From the NCBI GenBank assembly GCA_001800495.1, contig MGVM01000134.1, positions 1 through 6,472 on the forward strand: a stretch of DNA of 6,472 bases. Direction: 5' to 3'. Position numbers and translations under genes: made by a program. The notes beneath the pieces were generated by a model that saw nothing but the letters and a program-made list of their open reading frames with translations, did not search any database and was not told the origin of the DNA. Position 1 is the first letter of the stretch, and each line of letters starts with the position of its first letter. Shown here in pieces: positions 1 through 5,928 of this stretch. The stretch comes from Elusimicrobia bacterium RIFOXYB2_FULL_48_7. GTDB lineage: Bacteria; Elusimicrobiota; Endomicrobiia; CG1-02-37-114; XYA2-FULL-39-19.

Positions 1-1284
1 ATTCGTGGCTGTGCTCACAAGCCCCTGGTAATTGTATGCCCGCACCGTGAAATAATAGGTTACCGAACTTGACAGTGTCAAACCGGTTCTTGTTACCCAT
101 GTGCTTGCTCCCACGCTGGTCCAGTTGGCTGTCTGCGTGCCGCCCTGCGTTGTTCCTATCGCGTACTGGTACGAAGATATGCCTGAGTCGGCATCAGCCG
201 ACGAAGTCCAGTTCGCGCTTAATGAATATGTGGAATAGGTAACGGCTGTATCAGCCCCGTTGCCGTCGTTTACTGTACCGGGCGCGGTGGGCGAGGTAAC
301 ATCAATCACGCGCTGGCCGTTTGAATACAAGGCTGAGCCGACAAGGTTTGCTCCGTTTACTGCTCTTACACCGATATAATAAGTCGTTGCCCAGGTAAGA
401 GCGGACATAAAACCGCTCCTGTCAATATTCGTGTTTGTTCCGTTGCTTGTCCAGGTTAGCACACTTGTTCCGCCATTGAATGTTCCGATTGCAACATCGT
501 AGCGGGATATTCCGCTTTCAGGGTCCACAGCAACGTCAAAGTTCCCGTAAAGCTGAGTGGTTGAAGTGGTTATTGTAACATCTGTTCCGGTGCCGTCGCG
601 AACTGATGCCGGCGCCCCGGGTGCCGTGATGTCTATTACGTATACGCCGTTTGAATTGCGGATTATGCTTTGTACGCCAACATTGTTTTCAGCTTTGACC
701 GTAAAATAGTAGGTTGTCCCGAAAACAAGGGGTGTGCTGACCGTGACTGATAACACGTTACCCGCATCTGTCCAGCCGACATAATCTGTTGCGCCGGCTG
801 TCAGGGCGCTTATTCCGTACCAGTATTTGGCTATACCGCTTTCGGTGTCCACGGCTATGTCCCAGTTGGCACTTAACTGCGCCAGTGAGGCGGTTGTTGA
901 CAAATCTATCGTCAGCAAACCGTCGCGTACGGCGTCAGGCAGGGCCGGGGCTGTCTGGTCAAGCAGGTATAATGCGCCGTCGGAATTCCTGATTGTGCTT
1001 GTTGCGCCGTCAACCGATTCTGTCTTTACGCTGAAATAATAGGTTACATTGGCTGTAAGGTTTATCACCTTTGTCACTGTTGTGCTAAGCGCGTTGTCTG
1101 TCCAGGAAACAAAATCTATCGAGCCGGCGGTTGTTGAACTTACGGCATAATAGTATTTCGCCAGGCCGCTGTTGGTGTCAACGACTATGTCCCAGCTGGC
1201 TGATAATGTATATGAAGAATAGATAACTGATGCATCCGATGCACCGGTGCCGTCACGCACAGCCGTTGGCTGGTTGGGAGGCAC
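1..1284 (-). repeat. Four FN3-like domains of subtype B (residues 872-1299, last one cut by window edge)
   Basis: Four repeats of 108-110 residues start near residues 872, 980, 1089 and 1199. They share a linker DxTAP..P..VRDG, the strand L(S/Y)(A/G).(W/F)D.(A/V)VD..SGI..Y.Y.(I/V), a G(T/S)..GG or TAGS turn, a W(T).(N/D/S).G segment, and a closing TYYF.V(K/R)A.N..G. They lack the SPGDDG motif of the preceding domains. The fourth copy keeps the core but has N for R in VRDG. The seventh domain is nearly complete at the left edge, so more repeats or a C-terminal anchor may follow outside the window. Confidence 0.75.
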
Positions 1285-3897
1285 TGTGCTGCGCAGCGCA
1301 TAATTCGTTGCCCCGTTTGAAATGGCTGACCACTGGCCCACCTCATCTTTTGCCCACATGCGGAAATAGTAGGTTGCGCCGCCGACAAGCGTTGTTGCCT
1401 TGAATGTTCCCTGATTGCCGAGAGCAACAGCGCTGGTAGAAATTGAGGTTACTCTGGCTTCATCAACTGTTGTGCTCCAGTTAACCGTTGGATAGGAACC
1501 GTACTGGATCCGGTACATACTGCCGGTATCAAGCGGTTTGTCTGTCCATCCGTCATCGCCGGGCGAGCTCCAGGTCAATATAATCGCGTTAGGTTCCGAA
1601 GCTATGGCTGACGCAAGATCGGTTATAGGACCGGGAGCGGTGTAATCCTGCATGTAGGTTGTTGCGCCGTAGGAAATTCCTGAAAAATTCTGCGAATCGT
1701 CTACAGTCCATATCCTAAAATAATAAGTCGCATCCTGCGCAAATGAAGCAACGGTCCAGACTTGCGGCGCAAAGGCTACGGGACCGGCGGTTGTTATCTT
1801 TATTTGCGCGCTGGTATAGGCCCAGGTGACACCGGTATAAGTAGCGTACTGGATGTAATAGGAGCAGCCGGTTACAAGGGCATTTGACATATTATCATTA
1901 CCGGGTGAGAGCCAGGTCAATATAATATTGCCGGTTCCACCTACTGATGTAGCTGCAAATGTCAGGTTATTGACAGACACCTGTATGGGCGCTGGTGCCG
2001 TGATATCGGGCACATAGCCGGTGGCCTGGTTTGATAGCCCTGAATAGTTTGGTACTTCATCATTGGTCCACATCCTGAAGTAGTATGTTGTTTTTACCGT
2101 TAAACCGGGAACCGTCCATTTCTGCCGGGTGAGCGTTACAGGTGATGTTGATATTGTTATTTTATTTGTGCTACTGGTGCGGTTCCACACTATTCCGGGG
2201 TCTGTGGATATTTCTATTTTATATGCACCTCCAGAAATATCTCCTGTTGTGCCGTCATCGCCGGGCGAAGTCCAAACCAGGTCTATCTGCCCGCTGGCTG
2301 AACCGGCGGTTGCTACAAGGTCAGTAACCGGGTCCGGGGGAGTCATGTCTGAAGGGGCCATCTCGTGTGCGCCTATTTCCCAGGCGGCGCCTACGGGACG
2401 GAGGGTGCCTAAAATGTCGGTGTTAAAAGCCAGGCCAGGGTCAGTGGACAGGTCCGTGCCCTGGTTCACAGCGGCTGTGTCGGTGCTGGATAACAGATAA
2501 AAGCCGGTAGCAGCGTCTACAAAACCGGGCGTAAGGTTCCTCCATGATGAGTTTGGCGAACTTCCGTCGCTTGACAGGTTAGTAGCGGTGTCAAAAATAC
2601 GGAAGGTACTTGTAACCAGGCCTCCCAGATTGCTCATGAAGCATTGCGTGGTTCCTATAACTAAATTATTTTTTAAATACATGGCGGCTACATTTATACC
2701 CCACGCCGTATTAAAAAGAATAGCGCCTATATAAGTCGAAGTGGAAGTATCGCAATTTATTAAGGTATTATTGTAAATGTAATATGATGCATTGGGCCGC
2801 AAAGCAACCCCGCCTATTCCAACAGGCCAATTAAATAAAATATTGTTCCATACCTTAACACAGCCTGTAGATTGAGCGGTAATACCCCAAAAGCCGTACC
2901 GGCCGGTTGTGTCTGTGCCGCTATACCTGATTATATTATTGCTTATCTTAAGTTCTCCATGAACACCCTGGCACTCTACGCCATACCAGTTATTTCTTAT
3001 GCCATCACCGGTGATGGAACCTGAAGCAGCCATCGTATTTTCGATCTGAAGCCCGTCAATCCATACACAACCCTCATAACAATTTATTACCCCGTTATAT
3101 TGTGCATTAGCTGAGAGCCTATACTTGCTTGCATTCCATACCCCTCTGTGCCGCGCCGCGGCTGCTGTATAAATTTTTATGTAATTCTGAGCTGAAGTCT
3201 CCCAGTAACGTATTTCTACCCTCGTGGTATCCGCGCTGGACCAGTTCCCGTCAATTTTTGCCGTTGCTATAGCCTGATCTCCCCCGTCAGCCAGGGTTAA
3301 ACTCCCTCCGGTTTTATAAACCGTCTCACCGTTGACAAAAGTACCTCTGATGGATTTAATCAAGGCCTGGGTAGCGGTTACGTGAACAATTGTGCCGGTA
3401 GACTTTGAAGTGGCGCCCCAAACTGTGGAGCCATCAGTCATTCCCGACGCGCCGCTGCAGGAAAATACGCGGGTAGGCACAATATCCCCCGAGGAAGTTA
3501 TAGTTACAAAATTTGTTCCTTTACGGATTTCTTCCCCGCTCTGGAACCCCAATACAGGATTACGGACAATGATATAGCCTGAGCCGTCGTTTTCTGTGCC
3601 GATAGACACGACTGTCCCGGTTGTCTTTGAAACAGAACCACTTACGTTGTCCCAGGCACTAATAACACCTGTCATCGCGCTGTAAGGGTATTTCCGGGCA
3701 GTGCCGTCGGCTAAAGCACAGCCGCTGCTGCCGGCTCCCGAAGTCATTGCGATGTTCCAGTCGTTTAAAGTGGTGTAATCACCGCCCTGGCCGCTCGGCA
3801 TAATGGTACAAACAAACTCGGTTGCCCCGTAAGCAACAGAAAACATAGGCATGCCCACAAAGAAACTTGCAATAATTGCGACCGTAATCTTTTTCAT
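1..3897 (-). CDS. Large secreted multidomain protein: beta-helix plus FN3-like repeats (C-terminus beyond left edge)
   Basis: I checked the frame codon by codon: it stays open from the ATG at 3897-3895 to base 1, giving at least 1299 residues with no stop or frameshift. Order of parts: signal peptide (1-24), a GGDYTTLNDW segment near 38-47 typical of the entry to beta-helix proteins, two copies of a small beta-rich module (about 80-200), a right-handed parallel beta-helix (about 239-515) closing with the RP.GAAWEIGAHE signature, then FN3-like domains starting near 517, 631, 751, 872, 980, 1089 and 1199. The mature part is rich in Ser, Thr, Ala and Gly and poor in Cys. Families of this design are usually surface or secreted proteins that bind or process polysaccharide or mediate adhesion; I recognise no catalytic motif, so the activity is open. 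The start is supported by a signal peptide directly after the ATG, a G-rich ribosome site at 3909-3913 and a promoter at 4001-4028. The C-terminus, where an anchor or sorting domain would lie, is not in the window. Confidence 0.9.
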   Translation of the reverse strand, partial: MKKITVAIIASFFVGMPMFSVAYGATEFVCTIMPSGQGGDYTTLNDWNIAMTSGAGSSGCALADGTARKYPYSAMTGVISAWDNVSGSVSKTTGTVVSIGTENDGSGYIIVRNPVLGFQSGEEIRKGTNFVTITSSGDIVPTRVFSCSGASGMTDGSTVWGATSKSTGTIVHVTATQALIKSIRGTFVNGETVYKTGGSLTLADGGDQAIATAKIDGNWSSADTTRVEIRYWETSAQNYIKIYTAAAARHRGVWNASKYRLSANAQYNGVINCYEGCVWIDGLQIENTMAASGSITGDGIRNNWYGVECQGVHGELKISNNIIRYSGTDTTGRYGFWGITAQSTGCVKVWNNILFNWPVGIGGVALRPNASYYIYNNTLINCDTSTSTYIGAILFNTAWGINVAAMYLKNNLVIGTTQCFMSNLGGLVTSTFRIFDTATNLSSDGSSPNSSWRNLTPGFVDAATGFYLLSSTDTAAVNQGTDLSTDPGLAFNTDILGTLRPVGAAWEIGAHEMAPSDMTPPDPVTDLVATAGSASGQIDLVWTSPGDDGTTGDISGGAYKIEISTDPGIVWNRTSSTNKITISTSPVTLTRQKWTVPGLTVKTTYYFRMWTNDEVPNYSGLSNQATGYVPDITAPAPIQVSVNNLTFAATSVGGTGNIILTWLSPGNDNMSNALVTGCSYYIQYATYTGVTWAYTSAQIKITTAGPVAFAPQVWTVASFAQDATYYFRIWTVDDSQNFSGISYGATTYMQDYTAPGPITDLASAIASEPNAIILTWSSPGDDGWTDKPLDTGSMYRIQYGSYPTVNWSTTVDEARVTSISTSAVALGNQGTFKATTLVGGATYYFRMWAKDEVGQWSAISNGATNYALRSTVPPNQPTAVRDGTGASDASVIYSSYTLSASWDIVVDTNSGLAKYYYAVSSTTAGSIDFVSWTDNALSTTVTKVINLTANVTYYFSVKTESVDGATSTIRNSDGALYLLDQTAPALPDAVRDGLLTIDLSTTASLAQLSANWDIAVDTESGIAKYWYGISALTAGATDYVGWTDAGNVLSVTVSTPLVFGTTYYFTVKAENNVGVQSIIRNSNGVYVIDITAPGAPASVRDGTGTDVTITTSTTQLYGNFDVAVDPESGISRYDVAIGTFNGGTSVLTWTSNGTNTNIDRSGFMSALTWATTYYIGVRAVNGANLVGSALYSNGQRVIDVTSPTAPGTVNDGNGADTAVTYSTYSLSANWTSSADADSGISSYQYAIGTTQGGTQTANWTSVGASTWVTRTGLTLSSSVTYYFTVRAYNYQGLVSTATN
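1285..2349 (-). repeat. Three FN3-like domains of subtype A (residues 517-871)
   Basis: Three protein-level repeats of about 114-121 residues start near residues 517, 631 and 751. Each opens with D.TAP.P(I/V), followed in most copies by a W.SPG(D/N)D motif on the second strand, then a strand with Y.IQY or YKIEIS, and closes with TTYYFRMWT.DE..N(Y/F)SG(L/I)S. That is the Pro-start, Trp, Tyr-core and closing-strand pattern of fibronectin type III folds. Domain three contains a longer insertion before its last two strands. The repeats are diverged in DNA sequence, so they are not a recent duplication. Confidence 0.75.
2353..3183 (-). other. Right-handed parallel beta-helix domain, residues about 239-515
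   Basis: The segment begins with NYIKIYTAAAARHRGVWN and a W-I-D-G-L-Q-I rung near residue 279. Asn-Asn turns followed by hydrophobic strands recur at residues 320 (SNNIIRYSG), 351 (WNNILFN), 376 (NNTLINC) and 410 (KNNLVIG), spaced 25-34 residues, as in pectate-lyase-like coils. The end carries FRIFDTATNLSSDGSSPNSS, a short helix-capping region and RPVGAAWEIGAHE, a form of the DIGA.E tail often seen at the end of such domains. Known relatives are polysaccharide lyases, hydrolases and adhesins. No lyase Asp/Arg cluster is evident, so binding rather than catalysis is equally possible. Confidence 0.75.
3298..3660 (-). other. Duplicated beta-rich module, residues about 80-200 of the large protein
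   Basis: Two segments share a pattern. The first (from residue 82) reads W-D-N-V..SVSKTTGTVVSIG, then a hydrophobic strand and FQSGEEIRKG. The second (from residue 160) reads W-G-A-TSKSTGTIVHV, then ALIKSIRGTFVNGETVYKTG. The shared core is (S/T)K.TGT(I/V)V, about 15-25 residues, then G.F..GE.(I/V)..G. This looks like a small all-beta repeat, perhaps a spacer or carbohydrate-contacting unit ahead of the beta-helix. I cannot name a family with confidence. Confidence 0.6.
3826..3897 (-). other. Sec-type signal peptide of the large secreted protein
   Basis: The first residues are MKK, followed by a hydrophobic stretch (ITVAIIASFFVGMPMF) and a small-residue region SVAYGA. Cleavage is most likely after A-Y-G at residue 24, or one residue later. 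There is no lipobox cysteine, so a lipoprotein is unlikely. The exact cleavage site is inferred. Confidence 0.85.
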
Positions 3898-3908
3898 AAG
3901 TTTGTAAT

Positions 3909-3913
3909 CCCCC
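3909..3913 (-). promoter_or_regulatory. Ribosome binding site of the large secreted protein
   Basis: Read on the minus strand, GTGGGGGATTAC lies 11 nt upstream of the ATG at 3897. The G-run can pair partially with the anti-Shine-Dalgarno sequence. It is not a perfect GGAGG, so strength is uncertain. Confidence 0.5.
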
Positions 3914-3949
3914 ACAAAAAGTATTTTGAGCACGAGATTTCCCCTATTA

Positions 3950-3976
3950 CTTAGTACACTTGGTACTCTTGGTACT
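3950..3976. repeat. Three tandem 9-bp repeats in the leader of the large gene
   Basis: CTTAGTACA, CTTGGTACT and CTTGGTACT follow one another without gaps. The last two are identical and the first differs at two positions. On the transcribed strand the unit reads AGTACCAAG. The array lies between the transcription-start dyad and the ribosome site. It could be an array of regulator binding sites or a slippage-prone tract; 9 bp is less than one helical turn, which is unusual for adjacent protein sites. Confidence 0.7.
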
Positions 3977-4001
3977 TATAGTGCAGTTAGCTTCACTATA
4001 A
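3976..4001. promoter_or_regulatory. Dyad over the predicted transcription start (operator candidate)
   Basis: A perfect 8-bp inverted repeat, TTATAGTG at 3976-3983 and CACTATAA at 3994-4001, with a 10-nt spacer. It touches the -10 box and spans about +1 to +19 of the predicted transcript. Half-sites one helical turn or so apart in this position are typical of a repressor dimer site. A short RNA hairpin at the 5' end of the mRNA is an alternative reading. Confidence 0.5.
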
Positions 4002-4028
4002 TTATACCTGAAATACTCAAAAAGTCAA
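4001..4028 (-). promoter_or_regulatory. Sigma-70-type promoter of the large secreted protein gene
   Basis: On the minus strand a TTGACT -35 box (4023-4028, five of six consensus) is separated by 16 bp from a perfect TATAAT -10 box (4001-4006). The predicted transcription start is around 3994, giving a leader of roughly 97 nt before the ATG at 3897. The insertion sequence ends at 4042, just upstream of the -35 box, so the core promoter is outside the element and intact. Confidence 0.75.
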
Positions 4029-4041
4029 GGGTTTTTTGGAA

Positions 4042-4055
4042 ATCTCTGAAAAAGT
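4042..4055 (+). repeat. Left terminal inverted repeat of the insertion sequence
   Basis: ATCTCTGAAAAAGT, the perfect reverse complement of 5774-5787. It lies downstream of the transposase stop codon, after about 108 nt of non-coding sequence. Confidence 0.8.
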
Positions 4056-4163
4056 GGCTATTTTGCTGATTTGGTAGGGCTTCACTACTGTCTGGATTGG
4101 TGTGATTCTTTTGAATTTTTACTATTTACTTTATCTTCGCTTTCCCTTCTTTTAATCCTCTTT

Positions 4164-5636
4164 CTACGTAAAACTCAGTGCTTCCCAGGCTTGTCTTAAC
4201 CTTTTCTTCTTAAACAACCTCACTATCCTTTTTATGTTTATTACAAAAAATGTCATCAGCGCCTGGATTTTTCCCCGCCACTGGCCCCGGTACCGGGTTC
4301 GAGAAAATTTATGCCACTTCTTTGCCTCAGCGAACTTCCTTTCTATCATCTTCCTTACCAGCATTGCTGCAAGGTACGGCTTTTCCTGGCTGTGGATATG
4401 TTCCCCGCGTACAAATACCCGCGCTCGGTCTTCCCCGGCTTTTAAACATTCCCCTATCCTGGGGCAGGGCCGGCAGTCTTTTTTACTGAAACAAAATAAA
4501 TGTCCTCGTTCCTGCTTAACTTTTCCTGTGCTCATTTTTCCGCAGGGACATTCCACTGCATCCTGCTCACGTCTGTACTTAAATCCTGGCCATTTCCGCC
4601 GGCTCCCGGGATTAAATGCCAGGTACGGCTTCATGCCACGGGATTCTATCTCCTGATAGTTGTCACCGCTGTCATATTTCGCGTCTGCCGTAACTGCATC
4701 TGACTTTATGCCCTTCGACTCGTCTTTTTCCAGCAATTCCTTTAAGTGACTGCCTTCGTTTTCGTTCCCTTTTAGCAAATCCACGCTGGTCACTATCTCC
4801 GATTCATCTTCGGATATGTGCACCTTGTACCCGCAAAATCCGCCTTCCTTTTCTTTGCTCGTCTTTCCAAATCGCGCGTCTGTGTCACTGAAACTTGTTA
4901 TCCGATCCTCCTTTTCCCCGCTGACCACTTTCTTTAATGCTTCCAGGTTATCCCTTACGTCCTTGCTGTATTTATTTATCTCCGGCCCCATCTCCGATAT
5001 AAAAGCTTTGCTTATTTCCACCTCTCTCTTTAATTCTTCTGCCCCGACATCCTTATACTCTTTCTTCTTAGTGTAATATCCTGCTTTTATTATTTCCCGG
5101 AACCGCTTCCCATTTTGTTTCTGCAACCCTCTCAATATTTTCCGCCGGCCATGCCTCATTAAATTTACCAGGCTCACTATCCCGGTATCCGCTATTACCT
5201 TACTGGCATCTATCACCTTCATCCGTTCCTTTAATAGCCCGGCTTCCTGGCACCGCTTTACCAGCACGTCAAATATCCTCTCAAAACGCTCCGCTCCAAG
5301 CCGTTTGCGAAATACTACTAAACTCGTATCATCCGGCGTAGCGTCTTCTATTCTCAACCCCACAAAATACCGGTACAATATATCGTGTTTGCATCTTTGC
5401 GCTATATCCACGTCGCTATGATTGTAATAATATTCTAAAAACAATATCCGAAACATCACTTCTGCCGGATAAGCCGGACGCCCAAAATCTATCCTGTATA
5501 AATCCCTGGTTTCTTCCTCAACAAAACTAAAATCGATCTTTTCACGGATTTGCACTAAAATGTGCTCTTTGGGGATCAGCCGGCCATATACGTATTCATC
5601 AAAAAAGTTCGGCTGGTTGTCTGTTTTGCTTAACAT
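4164..5636 (-). CDS. IS1182-family DDE transposase
   Basis: A 490-residue cut-and-paste type transposase acting on the inverted repeats of its element. The N-terminal part (about 1-120) has the InsH/DUF772-like pattern with FGRPAYP, FLEYYYNHSDVDIAQRC and DDTSLVVFRKRL. The catalytic core shows D143 in KVIDASKVIADTG, D318 in VTADAKYD and E432 in MIERKFAEAK, followed by RTRYRG. The last cluster fits an R-3-E-6-K signature. Six cysteines between residues 363 and 397 (C-P-C, then C, C-R-P-C, C) resemble the zinc-ribbon-like insert common in this family. I place the start at 5636 because a GGAGGGG ribosome site lies 5 nt upstream. The longer open frame from 5711 begins inside the -35 box and so would not be transcribed. 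Length and motifs suggest a functional enzyme. Confidence 0.92.
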   Translation of the reverse strand: MLSKTDNQPNFFDEYVYGRLIPKEHILVQIREKIDFSFVEEETRDLYRIDFGRPAYPAEVMFRILFLEYYYNHSDVDIAQRCKHDILYRYFVGLRIEDATPDDTSLVVFRKRLGAERFERIFDVLVKRCQEAGLLKERMKVIDASKVIADTGIVSLVNLMRHGRRKILRGLQKQNGKRFREIIKAGYYTKKKEYKDVGAEELKREVEISKAFISEMGPEINKYSKDVRDNLEALKKVVSGEKEDRITSFSDTDARFGKTSKEKEGGFCGYKVHISEDESEIVTSVDLLKGNENEGSHLKELLEKDESKGIKSDAVTADAKYDSGDNYQEIESRGMKPYLAFNPGSRRKWPGFKYRREQDAVECPCGKMSTGKVKQERGHLFCFSKKDCRPCPRIGECLKAGEDRARVFVRGEHIHSQEKPYLAAMLVRKMIERKFAEAKKWHKFSRTRYRGQWRGKIQALMTFFVINIKRIVRLFKKKRLRQAWEALSFT

Positions 5637-5641
5637 CCGCA

Positions 5642-5648
5642 CCCCTCC
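5642..5648 (-). promoter_or_regulatory. Ribosome binding site deciding the transposase start
   Basis: GGAGGGG on the minus strand, 5 nt before the ATG at 5636 (7 nt from the GGAGG core). This near-perfect site decides in favour of the 490-residue form over longer in-frame alternatives. Confidence 0.75.
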
Positions 5649-5655
5649 CTTGTTC

Positions 5656-5668
5656 TTTGTCGTCAGTA
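5656..5668. repeat. 13-bp direct repeat, promoter-proximal copy (leader side)
   Basis: TTTGTCGTCAGTA, identical to 5716-5728 and exactly 60 bp from it. This copy lies in the transposase leader, between the predicted transcription start and the ribosome site. Confidence 0.7.
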
Positions 5669-5682
5669 TTTCCGTCATGAAT

Positions 5683-5711
5683 ATTATACTATTTCTTGAT
5701 TGTAAAATCAA
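5683..5711 (-). promoter_or_regulatory. Promoter of the transposase gene
   Basis: On the minus strand TTGATT (5706-5711) and a perfect TATAAT (5683-5688) are separated by 17 bp. Transcription would begin near 5676, giving a leader of about 40 nt before the ATG at 5636. An ATG at 5678 coincides with the predicted start of transcription and has no ribosome site, so I do not use it. Confidence 0.75.
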
Positions 5712-5712
5712 G
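5695..5712. promoter_or_regulatory. Palindrome over the -35 box of the transposase promoter
   Basis: CTTGATT, a 4-nt spacer and AATCAAG form a perfect 7-bp dyad. One arm contains the -35 hexamer. A protein bound here would block RNA polymerase, so transposase autoregulation is a reasonable inference, but the ligand is unknown. Confidence 0.5.
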
Positions 5713-5715
5713 GCT

Positions 5716-5728
5716 TTTGTCGTCAGTA
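5716..5728. repeat. 13-bp direct repeat, upstream copy
   Basis: TTTGTCGTCAGTA, identical to 5656-5668. It sits just upstream of the -35 box of the transposase promoter, so the two copies bracket the promoter and its palindrome. It may be a subterminal transposase or regulator binding site. Confidence 0.7.
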
Positions 5729-5773
5729 GAATGGGTGTTTATGCGAAGATGTTAATGAAGGGTTTTAGGGTGG

Positions 5774-5787
5774 ACTTTTTCAGAGAT
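5774..5787 (-). repeat. Right terminal inverted repeat of the insertion sequence
   Basis: ACTTTTTCAGAGAT on the plus strand, pairing with the left end at 4042-4055. The outer bases form part of a 10-bp palindrome AGAGATCTCT (5782-5791). It lies upstream of the transposase promoter. Confidence 0.8.
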
Positions 5788-5872
5788 CTCTTTTGAAATA
5801 GTTTTTTGAAATAGGGCTTTTTTGAGGGTGTTTTTTTGAGGGTTTTTTTGGGTTTTTAGGGAAAATAGATAA
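5788..5872. repeat. T/G-rich degenerate tandem repeat between the insertion sequence and the terminator
   Basis: No gene is visible here. Two TTTTGAAATAG units (5791-5801 and 5804-5814) are followed by two TTTTTTGAGGGT units (5818-5829 and 5832-5843), then TTTTTTTGGG and TTTTTAGGG. Strand composition is strongly skewed to T and G on the plus strand. It looks like a slippage-prone tract and not a coding or RNA gene. Confidence 0.6.
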
Positions 5873-5900
5873 AAAAGGGACGGCTTGAGCCGTCCCTTTT
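5873..5900 (-). terminator. Rho-independent terminator of the unknown gene at 5929-6472
   Basis: A perfect 12-bp stem (AAAAGGGACGGC / GCCGTCCCTTTT) with a 4-nt loop, GC-rich in its inner eight pairs, is followed on the minus strand by six T. It begins 28 nt after the stop codon at 5929. Because the stem is flanked by A on one side and T on the other it could also act on the plus strand, but no plus-strand gene leads into it. Confidence 0.9.
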
Positions 5901-5928
5901 GAATATTCAAACCAAGTTTCGTTGCGGG

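Larger units (their letters stand above)
4042..5787 (-). mobile_element. Insertion sequence, IS1182-type, apparently complete (about 1.75 kb)
   Basis: A single transposase gene is bounded by perfect 14-bp inverted repeats, ATCTCTGAAAAAGT at 4042-4055 and its reverse complement at 5774-5787. With one mismatch the repeats extend about three bases further out on each side. Length and the single-gene layout fit the IS1182 family. I could not find a clear target-site duplication next to the ends, so the exact borders may shift by a few bases. The gene is uninterrupted and has a good promoter and ribosome site, so the element may still be active. Confidence 0.8.

Noticed and set aside
1185..1427. 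Minus-strand open frame of 80 codons in another frame
   Set aside because: It overlaps the long minus-strand frame that carries continuous FN3-like domains; no ribosome site or domain supports the short one.
1..2349. FN3-like repeats as a recent DNA-level tandem duplication or diversity-generating target
   Set aside because: The copies are well diverged in DNA, and no reverse transcriptase or template repeat is present in the window.
2129..2500. Plus-strand open frame of 123 codons
   Set aside because: It lies wholly antisense to the FN3-like part of the large gene, lacks a ribosome site, and its sequence is explained by the conserved minus-strand protein repeats.
3950..3976. Short repeats as a CRISPR array
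   Set aside because: Units are 9 bp and directly adjoining with no spacers; no cas gene is present.
3898..3994. Riboswitch in the leader of the large gene
   Set aside because: The leader of about 97 nt shows only a short dyad and tandem repeats; I see no conserved riboswitch core.
4234..4656. Plus-strand open frame of 140 codons, and shorter ones at 4250-4489, 4500-4703 and 4816-5076
   Set aside because: All are antisense shadows of the transposase gene, whose catalytic motifs prove the minus-strand frame.
5637..5711. Longer transposase start at 5711 or 5678
   Set aside because: The first ATG lies within the -35 box and the second at the predicted transcription start without a ribosome site, while 5636 has a GGAGGGG at proper spacing.
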